From Comamonas halotolerans (GTDB lineage Bacteria > Pseudomonadota > Gammaproteobacteria > Burkholderiales > Burkholderiaceae_C): a DNA stretch of 64,000 nt. The stretch is taken from contig NZ_JASAUZ010000034.1 in assembly GCF_030162935.1 (NCBI RefSeq), positions 1 through 64,000 on the forward strand, given 5' to 3'. The notes under the pieces are model-generated. The model was not told where the DNA came from. It saw nothing but the letters and a program-made list of their open reading frames with translations, and did not search any database. A program made the position numbers and the translations under genes. Positions within the stretch are counted from its first letter, which is position 1, and each line of letters begins with the position of its first letter. Below, piece by piece: positions 26,382 through 35,746 of this stretch.

Positions 26382-27281
26382 ACATCTGTCTTGCGCTTGG
26401 CCGTCCAAGCCAAATATGCAAGGTTTGTGCAGCACACTCTTTCCACATGCACTGATTGCGCAGGTGCGTGAGGCTGCCATTGCGAGCTAGGTGCTGCATG
26501 CTGCATCTGATGGAGTCTCGTTCCCCTGGCAGTGGAACACAAATGCAGACAGGCAAGCCCCCATCGGCAGTGCAACTCCTTTGAGCTGCGTTGAGTGTTG
26601 GAGTGCAGCAGCAATGTACCCAAAACCTTTTTTCATGGTGTTTGGTAGGAACAGCCCATCAGGCGTGTAATTCTGTCTGTACATGCACATGCGGCGTTTT
26701 CACACGATCCAGCATCTTGAGCCATTTCATGGTCATTGACCTTGCGCCAGTTAAGGCCACAGTGTCTGAGACACCATTGTTAAGCTCTATGCGCACGTCT
26801 TTCATGCTCACCACAATGTGCGACTGCAGACTTGGGTAGTGATCTGCTCTAACGCCTGATACATTGCGTGAAGCAAATGGTTCTGCGATTTTCCCATGGA
26901 CAAACCCTCCAGCATCTGGCGCTTAAGGCTTCAAAGTGCTTGGTAAAGCTGATATCGCTCAGCGCTGGTCGGTGTGGGCGTGGTAGGGGTGCCGACGGAG
27001 GGTATTTATGGTGGCAGCAGTCCCCACCAAAGGGGCATCGGGGTTTAAGCAATCGAAGTCTTCCGTTGCAGAATCCCCGGTCCAGGTGGTGCTCGCGAAT
27101 ATATGGGGAAATCTCTGGGGATGTTGCAAGCACACTTGAAGCGTCCGCTTGCGCTGCACATCTTGCCGTCTTGCAGCCCATAGCCTGGCAAGTGGCTTTC
27201 AGGAATTTTTTGCAAATACAAGCAAGCCGTCAGTAGTGCGCCAAGGTGTTCTTTCTTTGCGCGGGCATAATCCACGGCACT
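26382..27281. other. 900-bp stretch with no convincing gene; small coding-like frames on the minus strand
   Basis: No product of a known family is encoded here. On the minus strand two small frames sit head to tail. One of 35 codons runs from ATG 26915 to TGA 26808, and one of 48 codons from ATG 26805 to TGA 26659, with the first stop only 2 bp before the second start. A third frame of about 50 codons starts at ATG 26636. Ribosome binding sites are weak. The frames read like ordinary protein (for example MKDVRIELNNGVSDTVALTG in the second), so either a decayed gene or a set of small genes is possible. The promoter of aroC should lie in the right part. Confidence 0.3.
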
Positions 27282-28379
27282 ATGAGCGGCAATACATTCG
27301 GAACACTTTTTACTGTCACCAACTTTGGTGAATCGCATGGTCCAGCCATCGGCTGCGTGATTGATGGCTGTCCTCCGGGCATGCCGCTGTCCACTGAGGA
27401 TATCCAGGCTGACCTGGATCGCCGCCGACCAGGTACCAGCCGACATGTGACCCAGCGGCAAGAGCCTGACCAAGTTGAAATCCTGTCGGGTGTTTACGAA
27501 GGTGTTACCACGGGAACGCCCATTGGCCTGCTCATCCGCAATACTGATCAACGCAGCAAAGACTATGCAAATATTGCGGCGAGCTTTCGCCCAGGTCATG
27601 CGGATTACGCCTACTGGCACAAATATGGAGTTCGTGATCCACGTGGTGGAGGTCGCTCATCGGCACGTTTGACGGCACCAACAGTCGCCGCTGGTGCGGT
27701 AGCTAAAAAATGGCTCAAAACGCACTTGGGCACCGAGTTTCGGGCATGCATGACGCAGCTTGGCGAGTTGCCTATTGGTTTTGAAGATTGGGCGCATGTG
27801 CGCAACAACCCTTTCTTTGCACCAGTTTCAGATGTGCAGCAGCTTGAAGACTATATGGATGCTATGCGCAAAGCGGGGGATAGCTGTGGTGCACGAATTC
27901 GTGTGCAGGCGACGGGAATGCCCGTGGGGTTGGGGCAGCCCTTGTACGACAAACTTGATGCCGACATTGCATACGCCATGATGGGGTTGAACGCGGTCAA
28001 GGGTGTGGAGATTGGTGCCGGGTTTGGCAGCGTGGCGCAGCGAGGCACTGTGCACGGCGACTCACTGAGTCCGGCAGGCTTTCGCACCAACCATGCGGGA
28101 GGAGTTCTGGGAGGTATCAGTACTGGTCAAGACTTGGAAGTGTCCATCGCTATCAAGCCCACCAGCTCCATCTTGAGTCCGCGCGAATCGATTGATGTGC
28201 ATGGGCAAAGCACTGACGTGATCACCAAGGGACGCCACGACCCTTGTGTGGGCATTCGTGCAGCTCCTATTGCAGAAGCATTGCTGGCCTTGGTCGTAAT
28301 GGACCACGCTTTGCGCCATCGGGCGCAGTGCGGCGATGTACAGCAGATCGTTCCACCGATTCCGGCATCTGCCGCTTAA
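27282..28379 (+). CDS. aroC: Chorismate synthase
   Basis: AroC converts 5-enolpyruvylshikimate 3-phosphate to chorismate, the last step of the shikimate pathway, using reduced FMN. The 365-residue product begins [20 protein letters not shown], with the family signature [18 protein letters not shown] near residue 15, [10 protein letters not shown] near residue 85, and [14 protein letters not shown] near residue 120. The start at 27282 is chosen because it gives the family N-terminus; an upstream in-frame start would add 12 unrelated residues. It is followed by two inverted repeats and a terminator. Confidence 0.97.
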   Translation: MSGNTFGTLFTVTNFGESHGPAIGCVIDGCPPGMPLSTEDIQADLDRRRPGTSRHVTQRQEPDQVEILSGVYEGVTTGTPIGLLIRNTDQRSKDYANIAASFRPGHADYAYWHKYGVRDPRGGGRSSARLTAPTVAAGAVAKKWLKTHLGTEFRACMTQLGELPIGFEDWAHVRNNPFFAPVSDVQQLEDYMDAMRKAGDSCGARIRVQATGMPVGLGQPLYDKLDADIAYAMMGLNAVKGVEIGAGFGSVAQRGTVHGDSLSPAGFRTNHAGGVLGGISTGQDLEVSIAIKPTSSILSPRESIDVHGQSTDVITKGRHDPCVGIRAAPIAEALLALVVMDHALRHRAQCGDVQQIVPPIPASAA

Positions 28380-28390
28380 GGGACCTGCGT

Positions 28391-28426
28391 CCAAGCTTGG
28401 ATTTGCTGGTACAGATCCAAGCTTGG
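28391..28426. repeat. 12-bp inverted repeat made of two copies of a palindrome
   Basis: CCAAGCTTGGAT (28391-28402) and ATCCAAGCTTGG (28415-28426) are perfect inverted copies with a 12-base loop. Each contains the self-complementary CCAAGCTTGG, so the pair is both a direct and an inverted repeat. It lies 11 bp after the aroC stop and could be a weak hairpin or a protein site. Confidence 0.7.
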
Positions 28427-28471
28427 TGTGCATGAAGGCACTGCGGCTGGAGCTTGCTGTGCTTGGTCAAT

Positions 28472-28499
28472 AAAAAATGCCGCAATTGCGGCATTTTTT
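28472..28499. terminator. Bidirectional terminator between aroC and nrdR
   Basis: A perfect palindrome with a six-base A-run, stem TGCCGC/GCGGCA, loop AATT and a six-base T-run spans 28472-28499. It suits both the plus-strand aroC and the minus-strand glyA-nrdR transcript. Confidence 0.9.
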
Positions 28500-28519
28500 A
28501 TTGTGAACATCGTCACGAC

Positions 28520-28969
28520 TCAGGTGCGAACCTCATCCACCAGATGTTTGAAGTCATCAATGTCTTCAAAGCTGCGGTAGACGCTGGCAAATCGGATATA
28601 GGCAACTTTGTCGAGCTTGCGTAGCTCTTGCATTACCAGCTCTCCGATGCGGCTGGAGGGGACTTCTCGCACACCTGCAGTCAGCAATTGCTCTTGCACA
28701 CGCTCAATGGCGGCATCCACCTGAGCCGAAGCGACGGGGCGCTTGCGCAAAGCGAGTGTGAAAGAGTCTTGCAGCTTTTCATGACTGAATTCAATGCGGC
28801 GACCATCTTTTTTGACCACCGTTGGAAAACTCACATCGGGGCGTTCATAGGTGGTAAAGCGTTTCGCACAGCCCAGGCATTGGCGCCTTCGTCGAATGAA
28901 GGCCCCTTCTTCGGCCACGCGGGTTTCCACAACTTGGGAGTCTGGATGGCTGCAAAAAGGGCACTTCAT
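28520..28969 (-). CDS. nrdR: Transcriptional repressor NrdR
   Basis: NrdR is an ATP/dATP-sensing repressor of ribonucleotide reductase genes. The 149-residue product has the N-terminal zinc ribbon with Cys3, Cys6, Cys31 and Cys34 (MKCPFC and CLGC), followed by an ATP-cone domain (about 46-136) beginning [20 protein letters not shown]. The length is typical. It follows glyA by 11 bp on the minus strand, the common glyA-nrdR order in Burkholderiales-type genomes. Confidence 0.96.
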   Translation of the reverse strand: MKCPFCSHPDSQVVETRVAEEGAFIRRRRQCLGCAKRFTTYERPDVSFPTVVKKDGRRIEFSHEKLQDSFTLALRKRPVASAQVDAAIERVQEQLLTAGVREVPSSRIGELVMQELRKLDKVAYIRFASVYRSFEDIDDFKHLVDEVRT

Positions 28970-28980
28970 AGAGCTGCAAA

Positions 28981-30225
<1,245 letters not shown>

Positions 30226-30524
30226 GATTTGGCAGTCCTGTGAACTTGTATTCCCTTGAAAAGGGCTGCCCAGGCGAACGGCTGAAACGCCCGATCAGTC
30301 TGGGCGGTACGCTCCCCGGTGGTTGGCAAAGGGCCTATGAGAAGTCTTTTGCAGCGATTCCACGTCAGCATGGCATTGATAAAACCCTGCCATACCTATC
30401 GCCAGTTGCGTACCTTGCAAGTGTAGCCTAGCGAGCCGCATCCAGAAACAACAAAGCGCAAGTACAGCAAGGCTTGATGGCCATTGCAAATATTTGCGCT
30501 TTGTTGCGTATGTGCAGCCAGGGC
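30226..30524 (-). promoter_or_regulatory. glyA upstream region with two adjacent leader hairpins
   Basis: On the minus strand a hairpin with outer stem GCCCAG/CTGGGC (30268-30273 with 30300-30305), which can also pair CTGA/TCAG inside, is immediately followed by a short hairpin CCCTT/AAGGG (30253-30265). These lie 28-80 nt before the glyA start. Further up, CAACAAAGCGCAA (30449-30461) and TTGCGCTTTGTTG (30494-30506) form a perfect 13-bp inverted repeat around a 32-nt loop, probably the end of the SLT gene transcript. I do not match a named riboswitch. Confidence 0.5.
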
Positions 30525-31391
30525 TCAGAGATTGGAGCTGAGTGCTACCTGGGTTTGCTCTGGCACATGGTTGTTGGCAGCTAGGGATGCCGTTGCCATT
30601 TCGGCATCAACTGCCTCTTTGATCGGGGTGATCATGCGCTTGGCAATCAGTGCGGGTTTGGCAGAGGTGGTAGGCGTGCTGTTGCCAGCAACATGGCGCA
30701 GACGGTTGTGTTCAGCCAGTACCTTGGCTGCATAGCCTCCATCGGTTTGCAGATTGGCTGCGCCGACGTAGTACTTCAGCGCGCCCTCCACTGACCCGGT
30801 GATCTGGACGTATTCTTTGAGTATGGCGGTGCCCACGCGCAGGTTGCTGATCGGATCAAATGCTGCGTGGTTGCCGCCAAAGTTGTCGTACTTTTCGGTA
30901 TGAACACGGGTCATCACCTGCATCAGACCCTGTGCACCGACAGAACTTTGGGCAAAGGGGTTAAAGCTCGACTCCACAGCCATCACGGCAAGAATCAGGG
31001 TGGGGTCGAGCTTTTGTTGTGCACCTTGCTTGTAGGCTTCAGCCACGATGGCTGCAATAGGTTCCGGCGCAACTCGGTACTTTTTGCTGATCCAGAAAGC
31101 GACGGCTGCCTGATCTTTAGGCAATTCCTGCGGGTTGACGGCCGTTGTGCGTTCAATGGCTTCAGGCTCGGGGGTGAAGCCTACAACATTAACGTAGCGA
31201 TCTTGAAGCCAGGTACGCAGCTGTGATTCACCTTGGACACGCCAATCAGGCTGTGTCAGCAAAGCGGCGGCGGCTAATGCCACGATCAGACCGATCAGGG
31301 CAAAGCCGTTGTGGGTAATTTCAAGAAAACCTTCGGTGATATCTGACGCGATTGTGCGTATAGAAGTCAGCCAGTTTCCTGGGTTGGACAT
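30525..31391 (-). CDS. Lytic transglycosylase, SLT domain, membrane-anchored
   Basis: The 288-residue product has a cytoplasmic N-terminus of about 28 residues, one membrane helix (about 29-46), a linker, and a periplasmic SLT domain (about 105-240). The catalytic glutamate is Glu140 in LILAVMAVESSFNP, followed by SSVGAQGLMQVM and the C-terminal substrate motif LKYYVGAANLQTDGGYAAKVL. Such enzymes cleave peptidoglycan between MurNAc and GlcNAc with formation of anhydro-MurNAc. Instead of the usual signal peptide it keeps an internal anchor. A near-consensus promoter and a long structured leader precede it. Confidence 0.9.
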   Translation of the reverse strand: MSNPGNWLTSIRTIASDITEGFLEITHNGFALIGLIVALAAAALLTQPDWRVQGESQLRTWLQDRYVNVVGFTPEPEAIERTTAVNPQELPKDQAAVAFWISKKYRVAPEPIAAIVAEAYKQGAQQKLDPTLILAVMAVESSFNPFAQSSVGAQGLMQVMTRVHTEKYDNFGGNHAAFDPISNLRVGTAILKEYVQITGSVEGALKYYVGAANLQTDGGYAAKVLAEHNRLRHVAGNSTPTTSAKPALIAKRMITPIKEAVDAEMATASLAANNHVPEQTQVALSSNL

Positions 31392-31564
31392 GGCGTTTCC
31401 TTTCTTGAGGCGTGGGCGGAGTGACCGTACGAGGTCACTTCGAAGATCCAGCCTGAATCCGATAGCTACTGTTTCATGCGCTTACTCAGCGCCTAGAGGG
31501 CATGAACGTTCCCCTTTAGGGGAAGTGAAGTAACAACGATGAGCTAAGTCTTGTGATTTGAAGT
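31392..31564 (-). promoter_or_regulatory. Long structured 5' leader of the SLT transglycosylase gene
   Basis: From the predicted transcription start near 31564 to the ATG at 31391 the minus-strand leader is about 170 nt. It has three strong hairpins in order: TTCCCC-TAAA-GGGGAA (31509-31524), GCGCT/AGCGC inside a TCATGC/GCATGA pairing (about 31473-31505), and AGTGACC-TCGTAC-GGTCACT (31420-31439). Length and density of structure suggest a regulatory leader. I matched no named riboswitch class. Confidence 0.5.
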
Positions 31565-31570
31565 TGGCGG

Positions 31571-31600
31571 ATTCTAAGGATCGTCTAAATTACTAGTCAA
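31571..31600 (-). promoter_or_regulatory. Sigma-70 type promoter for the SLT transglycosylase gene
   Basis: On the minus strand TTGACT (31600-31595) and TAGAAT (31576-31571) are separated by 18 bp. Each hexamer differs from consensus at one position. It lies about 180 bp before the SLT gene start. Confidence 0.65.
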
Positions 31601-31922
31601 TACTTAAGATTGTATTTTTTATTTCTTTTGGAAATTATGAGTATGTGTTTATGTACATGTCATTGGTTGTAACTGTCGGTAATTTCTCAGTGTGCTGCAT
31701 TTGTCAATGGGTTGACTGCTATGAAACTAAAGACATGGCTGTGTTTTTTTTGAATTAATTTATGAGTTTGATAGAAGAAATGTTTTTCGGACAAGCGGTC
31801 ATATCAAGTGGTGTGCACTGCATACAGGAAACAGTGTCAATTTTTCTGAGCTTGTCACCGTCTTGCGGTGGTGAACGTTAAGGTCTGAAGGCTGGTAATC
31901 ACCGATACGGGTGGCGATAACG
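31601..31922 (+). other. AT-rich gap before the DUF748 gene
   Basis: No gene is seen. The stretch is rich in A and T (especially 31601-31790) and presumably carries the promoter of the DUF748 gene, which I could not place with confidence. Confidence 0.35.
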
Positions 31923-34900
31923 ATGACAAAGATAAAACATGCTGGGTGGGGCAAAGGAGTGGGTCGTAAGGCTGCAATGGCAGTTGGCGCTGTATGCATC
32001 ATCTGGGGGGGCTTGTGGCTGGGCATGCCACGGGTTGTTGCGCAACAAATCCAGGATAAAGCTTCGGAAGCGCTGGGCCGTACGGTGACTGTGCGTGGTG
32101 TTGACGTGTCGCCATGGGCGTTGGCAGTGACAGTGCATGGCCTGGAGGTCGCAGGCTTGCAAGGTCGGGCACCAGCACTTTCTATAGAGCGCACATATAT
32201 CAATGCATCGCTGACCAGCTTGTTGCGCTGGGCGCCTGTGCTGGATGCTGTTGAAATGGATCAGCCGGTGGTGCGTGTCAGCCAGGAGGCAGATGGCAAA
32301 TGGGATTTTGCGGATGTGTTGGAAAAACTTCAGCAAGATTCGCATCCGGATGATCCTGCAGCAGGGCCGACGCGGATGGCGCTCTATAACATCCAGATTC
32401 GTGATGGTCGTTTTGAGCTAAACGATAAAGCAACTGGTGTTTTGCACACCATAGAGGCTTTGCAACTGCAGTTGCCATTTATCAGCACGCTCTCTTCGCA
32501 GCGCGAAGTCAAGGTTCTGCCTCAGCTTTCCATGCGTCTGAATGGAAGCGAAATAGCTTCTCAGGCTGTGAGCACCCCTTTCGATGCGACGCAGAGCACG
32601 CAGGCCAAATTGGAAATCAAGCAGTTTGACCTGGCTACATATGTACCTTATCTACCAGAGTATCTGCCCATACGACTGCAAGAAGGCGAGTTGGATGCAT
32701 CCTTGCTGGTCAATTTTGAACAGAAAGACCAGCCCACGGTGCAGCTGCAAGGTAGTACGCTGCAGTTGTCGAACCTGAAACTTCAAGATCGCGATAAGCA
32801 ACCGCTGGCTGGATGGGGGCAGGTTCAGGTGGAGCTGGGGGATACACGTCCTTTGCAGCAGCAGGTTCGAGTTACCAATGTGACTCTCAAACAGCCATTT
32901 GTGCATGTGCATCGAAGAGCTGATGGAGTGTTGCTTCCCATGGCGCCTGAGGCTGCTTCTGCTCGGCAGGGTTCAGGTGCAGCGCTTGCGGCTGAGAGTT
33001 CTGCTGCCAGTCCAGAATGGAAACTATGGGTTGATCGCTTTAACGTTGAAGGCGGCTGGGCGAATTGGCGCGATGATTTGGGACAAGCTGGTGCCAGCTT
33101 GCGGATGGATCACCTGCAATTGCACGCGCAAGACTTGAAGTGGCCGATGGGTACAGATGCGCAATGGCAACTGAGCGCGCAACTGCAAAGCGAAGACCGG
33201 ACCTCGCGTGGCAGTGTTCGTAGCACGGGCAAGGGGGGCTTGGAGAGTGGGCATGCGACATTGATCGTGGATAAACTGGATGCCCAGGCGCTGCAGGCCT
33301 ATGCCAAACAGTGGTTGAAGTTGCCAGTCGGGGGATTGGCATCTTTGACGGCTGGCATTGCTTGGAAGCAGGGGCGCTTGCACGCCAAGGTTCCTTCATT
33401 GGCGATCGAGTCGGTATCCCTGGGTCAGACCAAAATACCAGAAGTAGCCTGGACAGGTTTGCAGTTGCGTAACCTTGAGCTGGATACTCGGGACCAGCAG
33501 GTGCAGGTGGAGCATATTGCGCTGAATGCACCGACTGCACGTGTCCAACGCAATGCCCAGGGCCGCTGGATGTATGAGCAATGGTTGCAGCCCGTGGTGG
33601 GTGCACCAGCCAAGGGCAAAGAGACAGTGGCATCGCCTGCCGGAAAGCCGTGGCAAGTATTGGTGCAGGACATGGAGCTGGCGGCAGGGCAGGTGGAGTT
33701 GACCGATGCATCACTAGGCAGCATGCCTTTGGCCATCAAATTGACGGATGTCCAACTGCGAATGCAGAACGTGGACAGCATCAAGGGCACAGCGCAAACG
33801 AAGCTGTCTGCACGCATGGCAGAGCGTACGCGACGTGGTGGTTGGGGCAAGCCGGGGGGCTTGTCTTATGAGGGAAGTTTGCAACTGGATCCATTGCTCA
33901 CCAAAGGTCGTGTGCAACTCAATGCTTTGCCACTACAAGCCTTTGAGCCTTATATGGCTCCTTATATGAATGTGCGCCTTGTGCGCGCCTTGGCCAGCTT
34001 TGATGGCAATGTGCAGTATGCGCAACGTCCCAAAGGGCCGCAGTTGCAGTTGCAGGGGCAAGGCCGGGTTACTGATGTTCATGTGCAAACTGTTGCTGGC
34101 GATGAAAAAGCCTCGCAAGCTGTGCAAGGGCCTCATGCATCGCCAACGTTGGGTGCGGAGGACCTGTTGCGCTGGAAGCAGCTGCGATTGCAGGGTGTGC
34201 AGCTGAATATGCAGCCAGCGCAACCGCCACACGTTCAGGTACGCAGCACGGAACTGCAAGACTTTTACGCGCGCGTGGTGGTGCTGCCTGAGGGCCGCTT
34301 GAACCTGCAGAATCTGGTTAAAAGTGATGCGCCTGCTGAAGATGAGGGTAGTGCAGAGTTGGGCAAGCCTTCAGAAGAGGTGCTGAAAGTAGAGGCAGCA
34401 CCAGCAGAGCCTTCTGCGCGGATAGATATGGGGCCGATTGCCTTGCACGGCGGGGTGATCAAATTTTCCGACTATTTCATCCAGCCGAACTACACCGCTG
34501 ACCTAACGGCGTTGAATGGCAGTTTGGAGGCATTCTCCTCCCATCCAGTGGCGCCGGGTGAAGCGCCTGCCTTGGCCAAGTTGACGCTTGAAGGCGTGGC
34601 GCAAGGAACTGCCCGGCTCAATGTGGATGGTGTCATCAATCCACTGGCACAGCCCTTGGCGCTCGATGTGCGTGCGCAGGTGCAAGGCTTGGATTTGTCT
34701 CCCCTCACGCCTTACTCTATTAAGTATGCGGGGCACGGTATTGAGAAGGGCAAGCTCAGCATGGATGTGCGCTATGAGGTGCAGCCTGATGGACAGCTCA
34801 CGGCAAGCAATCAACTGGTGCTGAACCAGCTCACTTTTTCAGAGCCTGTAGAAGGTGCTCCGGCGTCATTGCCCGTGCGTCTGGCGGTGGCATTGCTGGC

Positions 34901-35597
34901 AGACAGCAATGGTGTTATTGATCTGAACTTGCCCATCAGTGGCTCTCTCAACGATCCACAGTTCCGCATTGCGCCTGTCGTCTTCAAGATCATTGGCAAC
35001 ATCATTCGCAAGGCGGTCACGGCACCGTTTAGTTTGTTGACGGGTGCCTTTGCTTCGGACGATGAGAGCAGTGGCATCAACTTTGCCCCCGGACAGTCCA
35101 GGTTGGATAAGCAAGCACAAACCAATCTGCAGCAACTGGCCAAGGCAATGAACGACAAGCCGCAGCTCAAGCTGACATTGGTAGGGCAGGCTGATCATGT
35201 AGCTGAAGAGCAGGGATGGAAACAGGCCCAACTGGAGCGTCGGGTGCAAGGCACCGATGCGACAGAGGATGGAGATGCCGATAAGCCTGTGCGTAGCGAA
35301 AAGCAAAAGCTTGCTGCTCTCAAGCGTGTGTATCGAGAGACAGTCAAAGACCTTCCTCGCAACATGCTTGGCTTGAGCAAGGATTTGGCTCGTGAGGAGA
35401 TGGAAGCCCTGATCTTGCAAAACATGGTCATTCCTGCCACCGCCTGGCATGACCTGGCGTCAGAGCGGGCGCAAAATGTGCGTGATTATCTGTTGGTGCA
35501 AGGTGTAGACCCAAAGCGCGTGTTTTTGGGCGCTGTGGGCGCAAAAGCTGCAGGCGAGCCCAGCCCGTCGGTGTTATTGAACATTTCTGTCCAGTGA
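31923..35597 (+). CDS. Large AsmA-like protein with DUF748 repeats
   Basis: The 1224-residue product has an N-terminal membrane anchor (about residues 12-32), then an AsmA-like start VTVRGVDVSPWALAVTVHGLEV, beta-rich repeats, and DUF748 segments such as VIKFSDYFIQPNYTADLTALNG near residue 840 and PLALDVRAQVQGLDLSPLTPYSIKYAGHGIEKGKLS near residue 910. The C-terminal part (after about residue 1050) resembles an OmpA-like fold, with NFAPGQSRLDKQAQTNLQQLAKAM. Related AsmA-like proteins move phospholipid or stabilise the envelope, and this is the likely sphere; exact role unknown. I start at ATG 31923, where GGGTGG lies upstream; GTG 31911 is possible. Confidence 0.85.
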   Translation: MTKIKHAGWGKGVGRKAAMAVGAVCIIWGGLWLGMPRVVAQQIQDKASEALGRTVTVRGVDVSPWALAVTVHGLEVAGLQGRAPALSIERTYINASLTSLLRWAPVLDAVEMDQPVVRVSQEADGKWDFADVLEKLQQDSHPDDPAAGPTRMALYNIQIRDGRFELNDKATGVLHTIEALQLQLPFISTLSSQREVKVLPQLSMRLNGSEIASQAVSTPFDATQSTQAKLEIKQFDLATYVPYLPEYLPIRLQEGELDASLLVNFEQKDQPTVQLQGSTLQLSNLKLQDRDKQPLAGWGQVQVELGDTRPLQQQVRVTNVTLKQPFVHVHRRADGVLLPMAPEAASARQGSGAALAAESSAASPEWKLWVDRFNVEGGWANWRDDLGQAGASLRMDHLQLHAQDLKWPMGTDAQWQLSAQLQSEDRTSRGSVRSTGKGGLESGHATLIVDKLDAQALQAYAKQWLKLPVGGLASLTAGIAWKQGRLHAKVPSLAIESVSLGQTKIPEVAWTGLQLRNLELDTRDQQVQVEHIALNAPTARVQRNAQGRWMYEQWLQPVVGAPAKGKETVASPAGKPWQVLVQDMELAAGQVELTDASLGSMPLAIKLTDVQLRMQNVDSIKGTAQTKLSARMAERTRRGGWGKPGGLSYEGSLQLDPLLTKGRVQLNALPLQAFEPYMAPYMNVRLVRALASFDGNVQYAQRPKGPQLQLQGQGRVTDVHVQTVAGDEKASQAVQGPHASPTLGAEDLLRWKQLRLQGVQLNMQPAQPPHVQVRSTELQDFYARVVVLPEGRLNLQNLVKSDAPAEDEGSAELGKPSEEVLKVEAAPAEPSARIDMGPIALHGGVIKFSDYFIQPNYTADLTALNGSLEAFSSHPVAPGEAPALAKLTLEGVAQGTARLNVDGVINPLAQPLALDVRAQVQGLDLSPLTPYSIKYAGHGIEKGKLSMDVRYEVQPDGQLTASNQLVLNQLTFSEPVEGAPASLPVRLAVALLADSNGVIDLNLPISGSLNDPQFRIAPVVFKIIGNIIRKAVTAPFSLLTGAFASDDESSGINFAPGQSRLDKQAQTNLQQLAKAMNDKPQLKLTLVGQADHVAEEQGWKQAQLERRVQGTDATEDGDADKPVRSEKQKLAALKRVYRETVKDLPRNMLGLSKDLAREEMEALILQNMVIPATAWHDLASERAQNVRDYLLVQGVDPKRVFLGAVGAKAAGEPSPSVLLNISVQ

Positions 35598-35678
35598 TAC
35601 TTTGGGTCTTTTCAATTAGCGGCGAAAATACCCGCTAAGCATTGCACAGGCTTTTTGTGAGTCTTGTGCCATATACAT

Positions 35679-35714
35679 AGCCCTTCATGCCTTGGGCATG
35701 AAGGGCTGTTTTCC
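35679..35714 (+). terminator. Terminator after the DUF748 gene
   Basis: A perfect 13-bp stem AGCCCTTCATGCC (35679-35691) / GGCATGAAGGGCT (35695-35707) with loop TTG is followed by GTTTTCC. It lies just ahead of the DUF349 gene. Confidence 0.85.
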
Positions 35715-35746
35715 TATTTCATGATTTCTAAATTATCCGCAGCAAA

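Noticed and set aside
31392..31564. Cyclic-di-AMP or cyclic-di-GMP riboswitch identity for the SLT leader
   Set aside because: An ACCTCGTA string recalls the ydaO class, but the rest does not fit and the class is not expected in betaproteobacteria.
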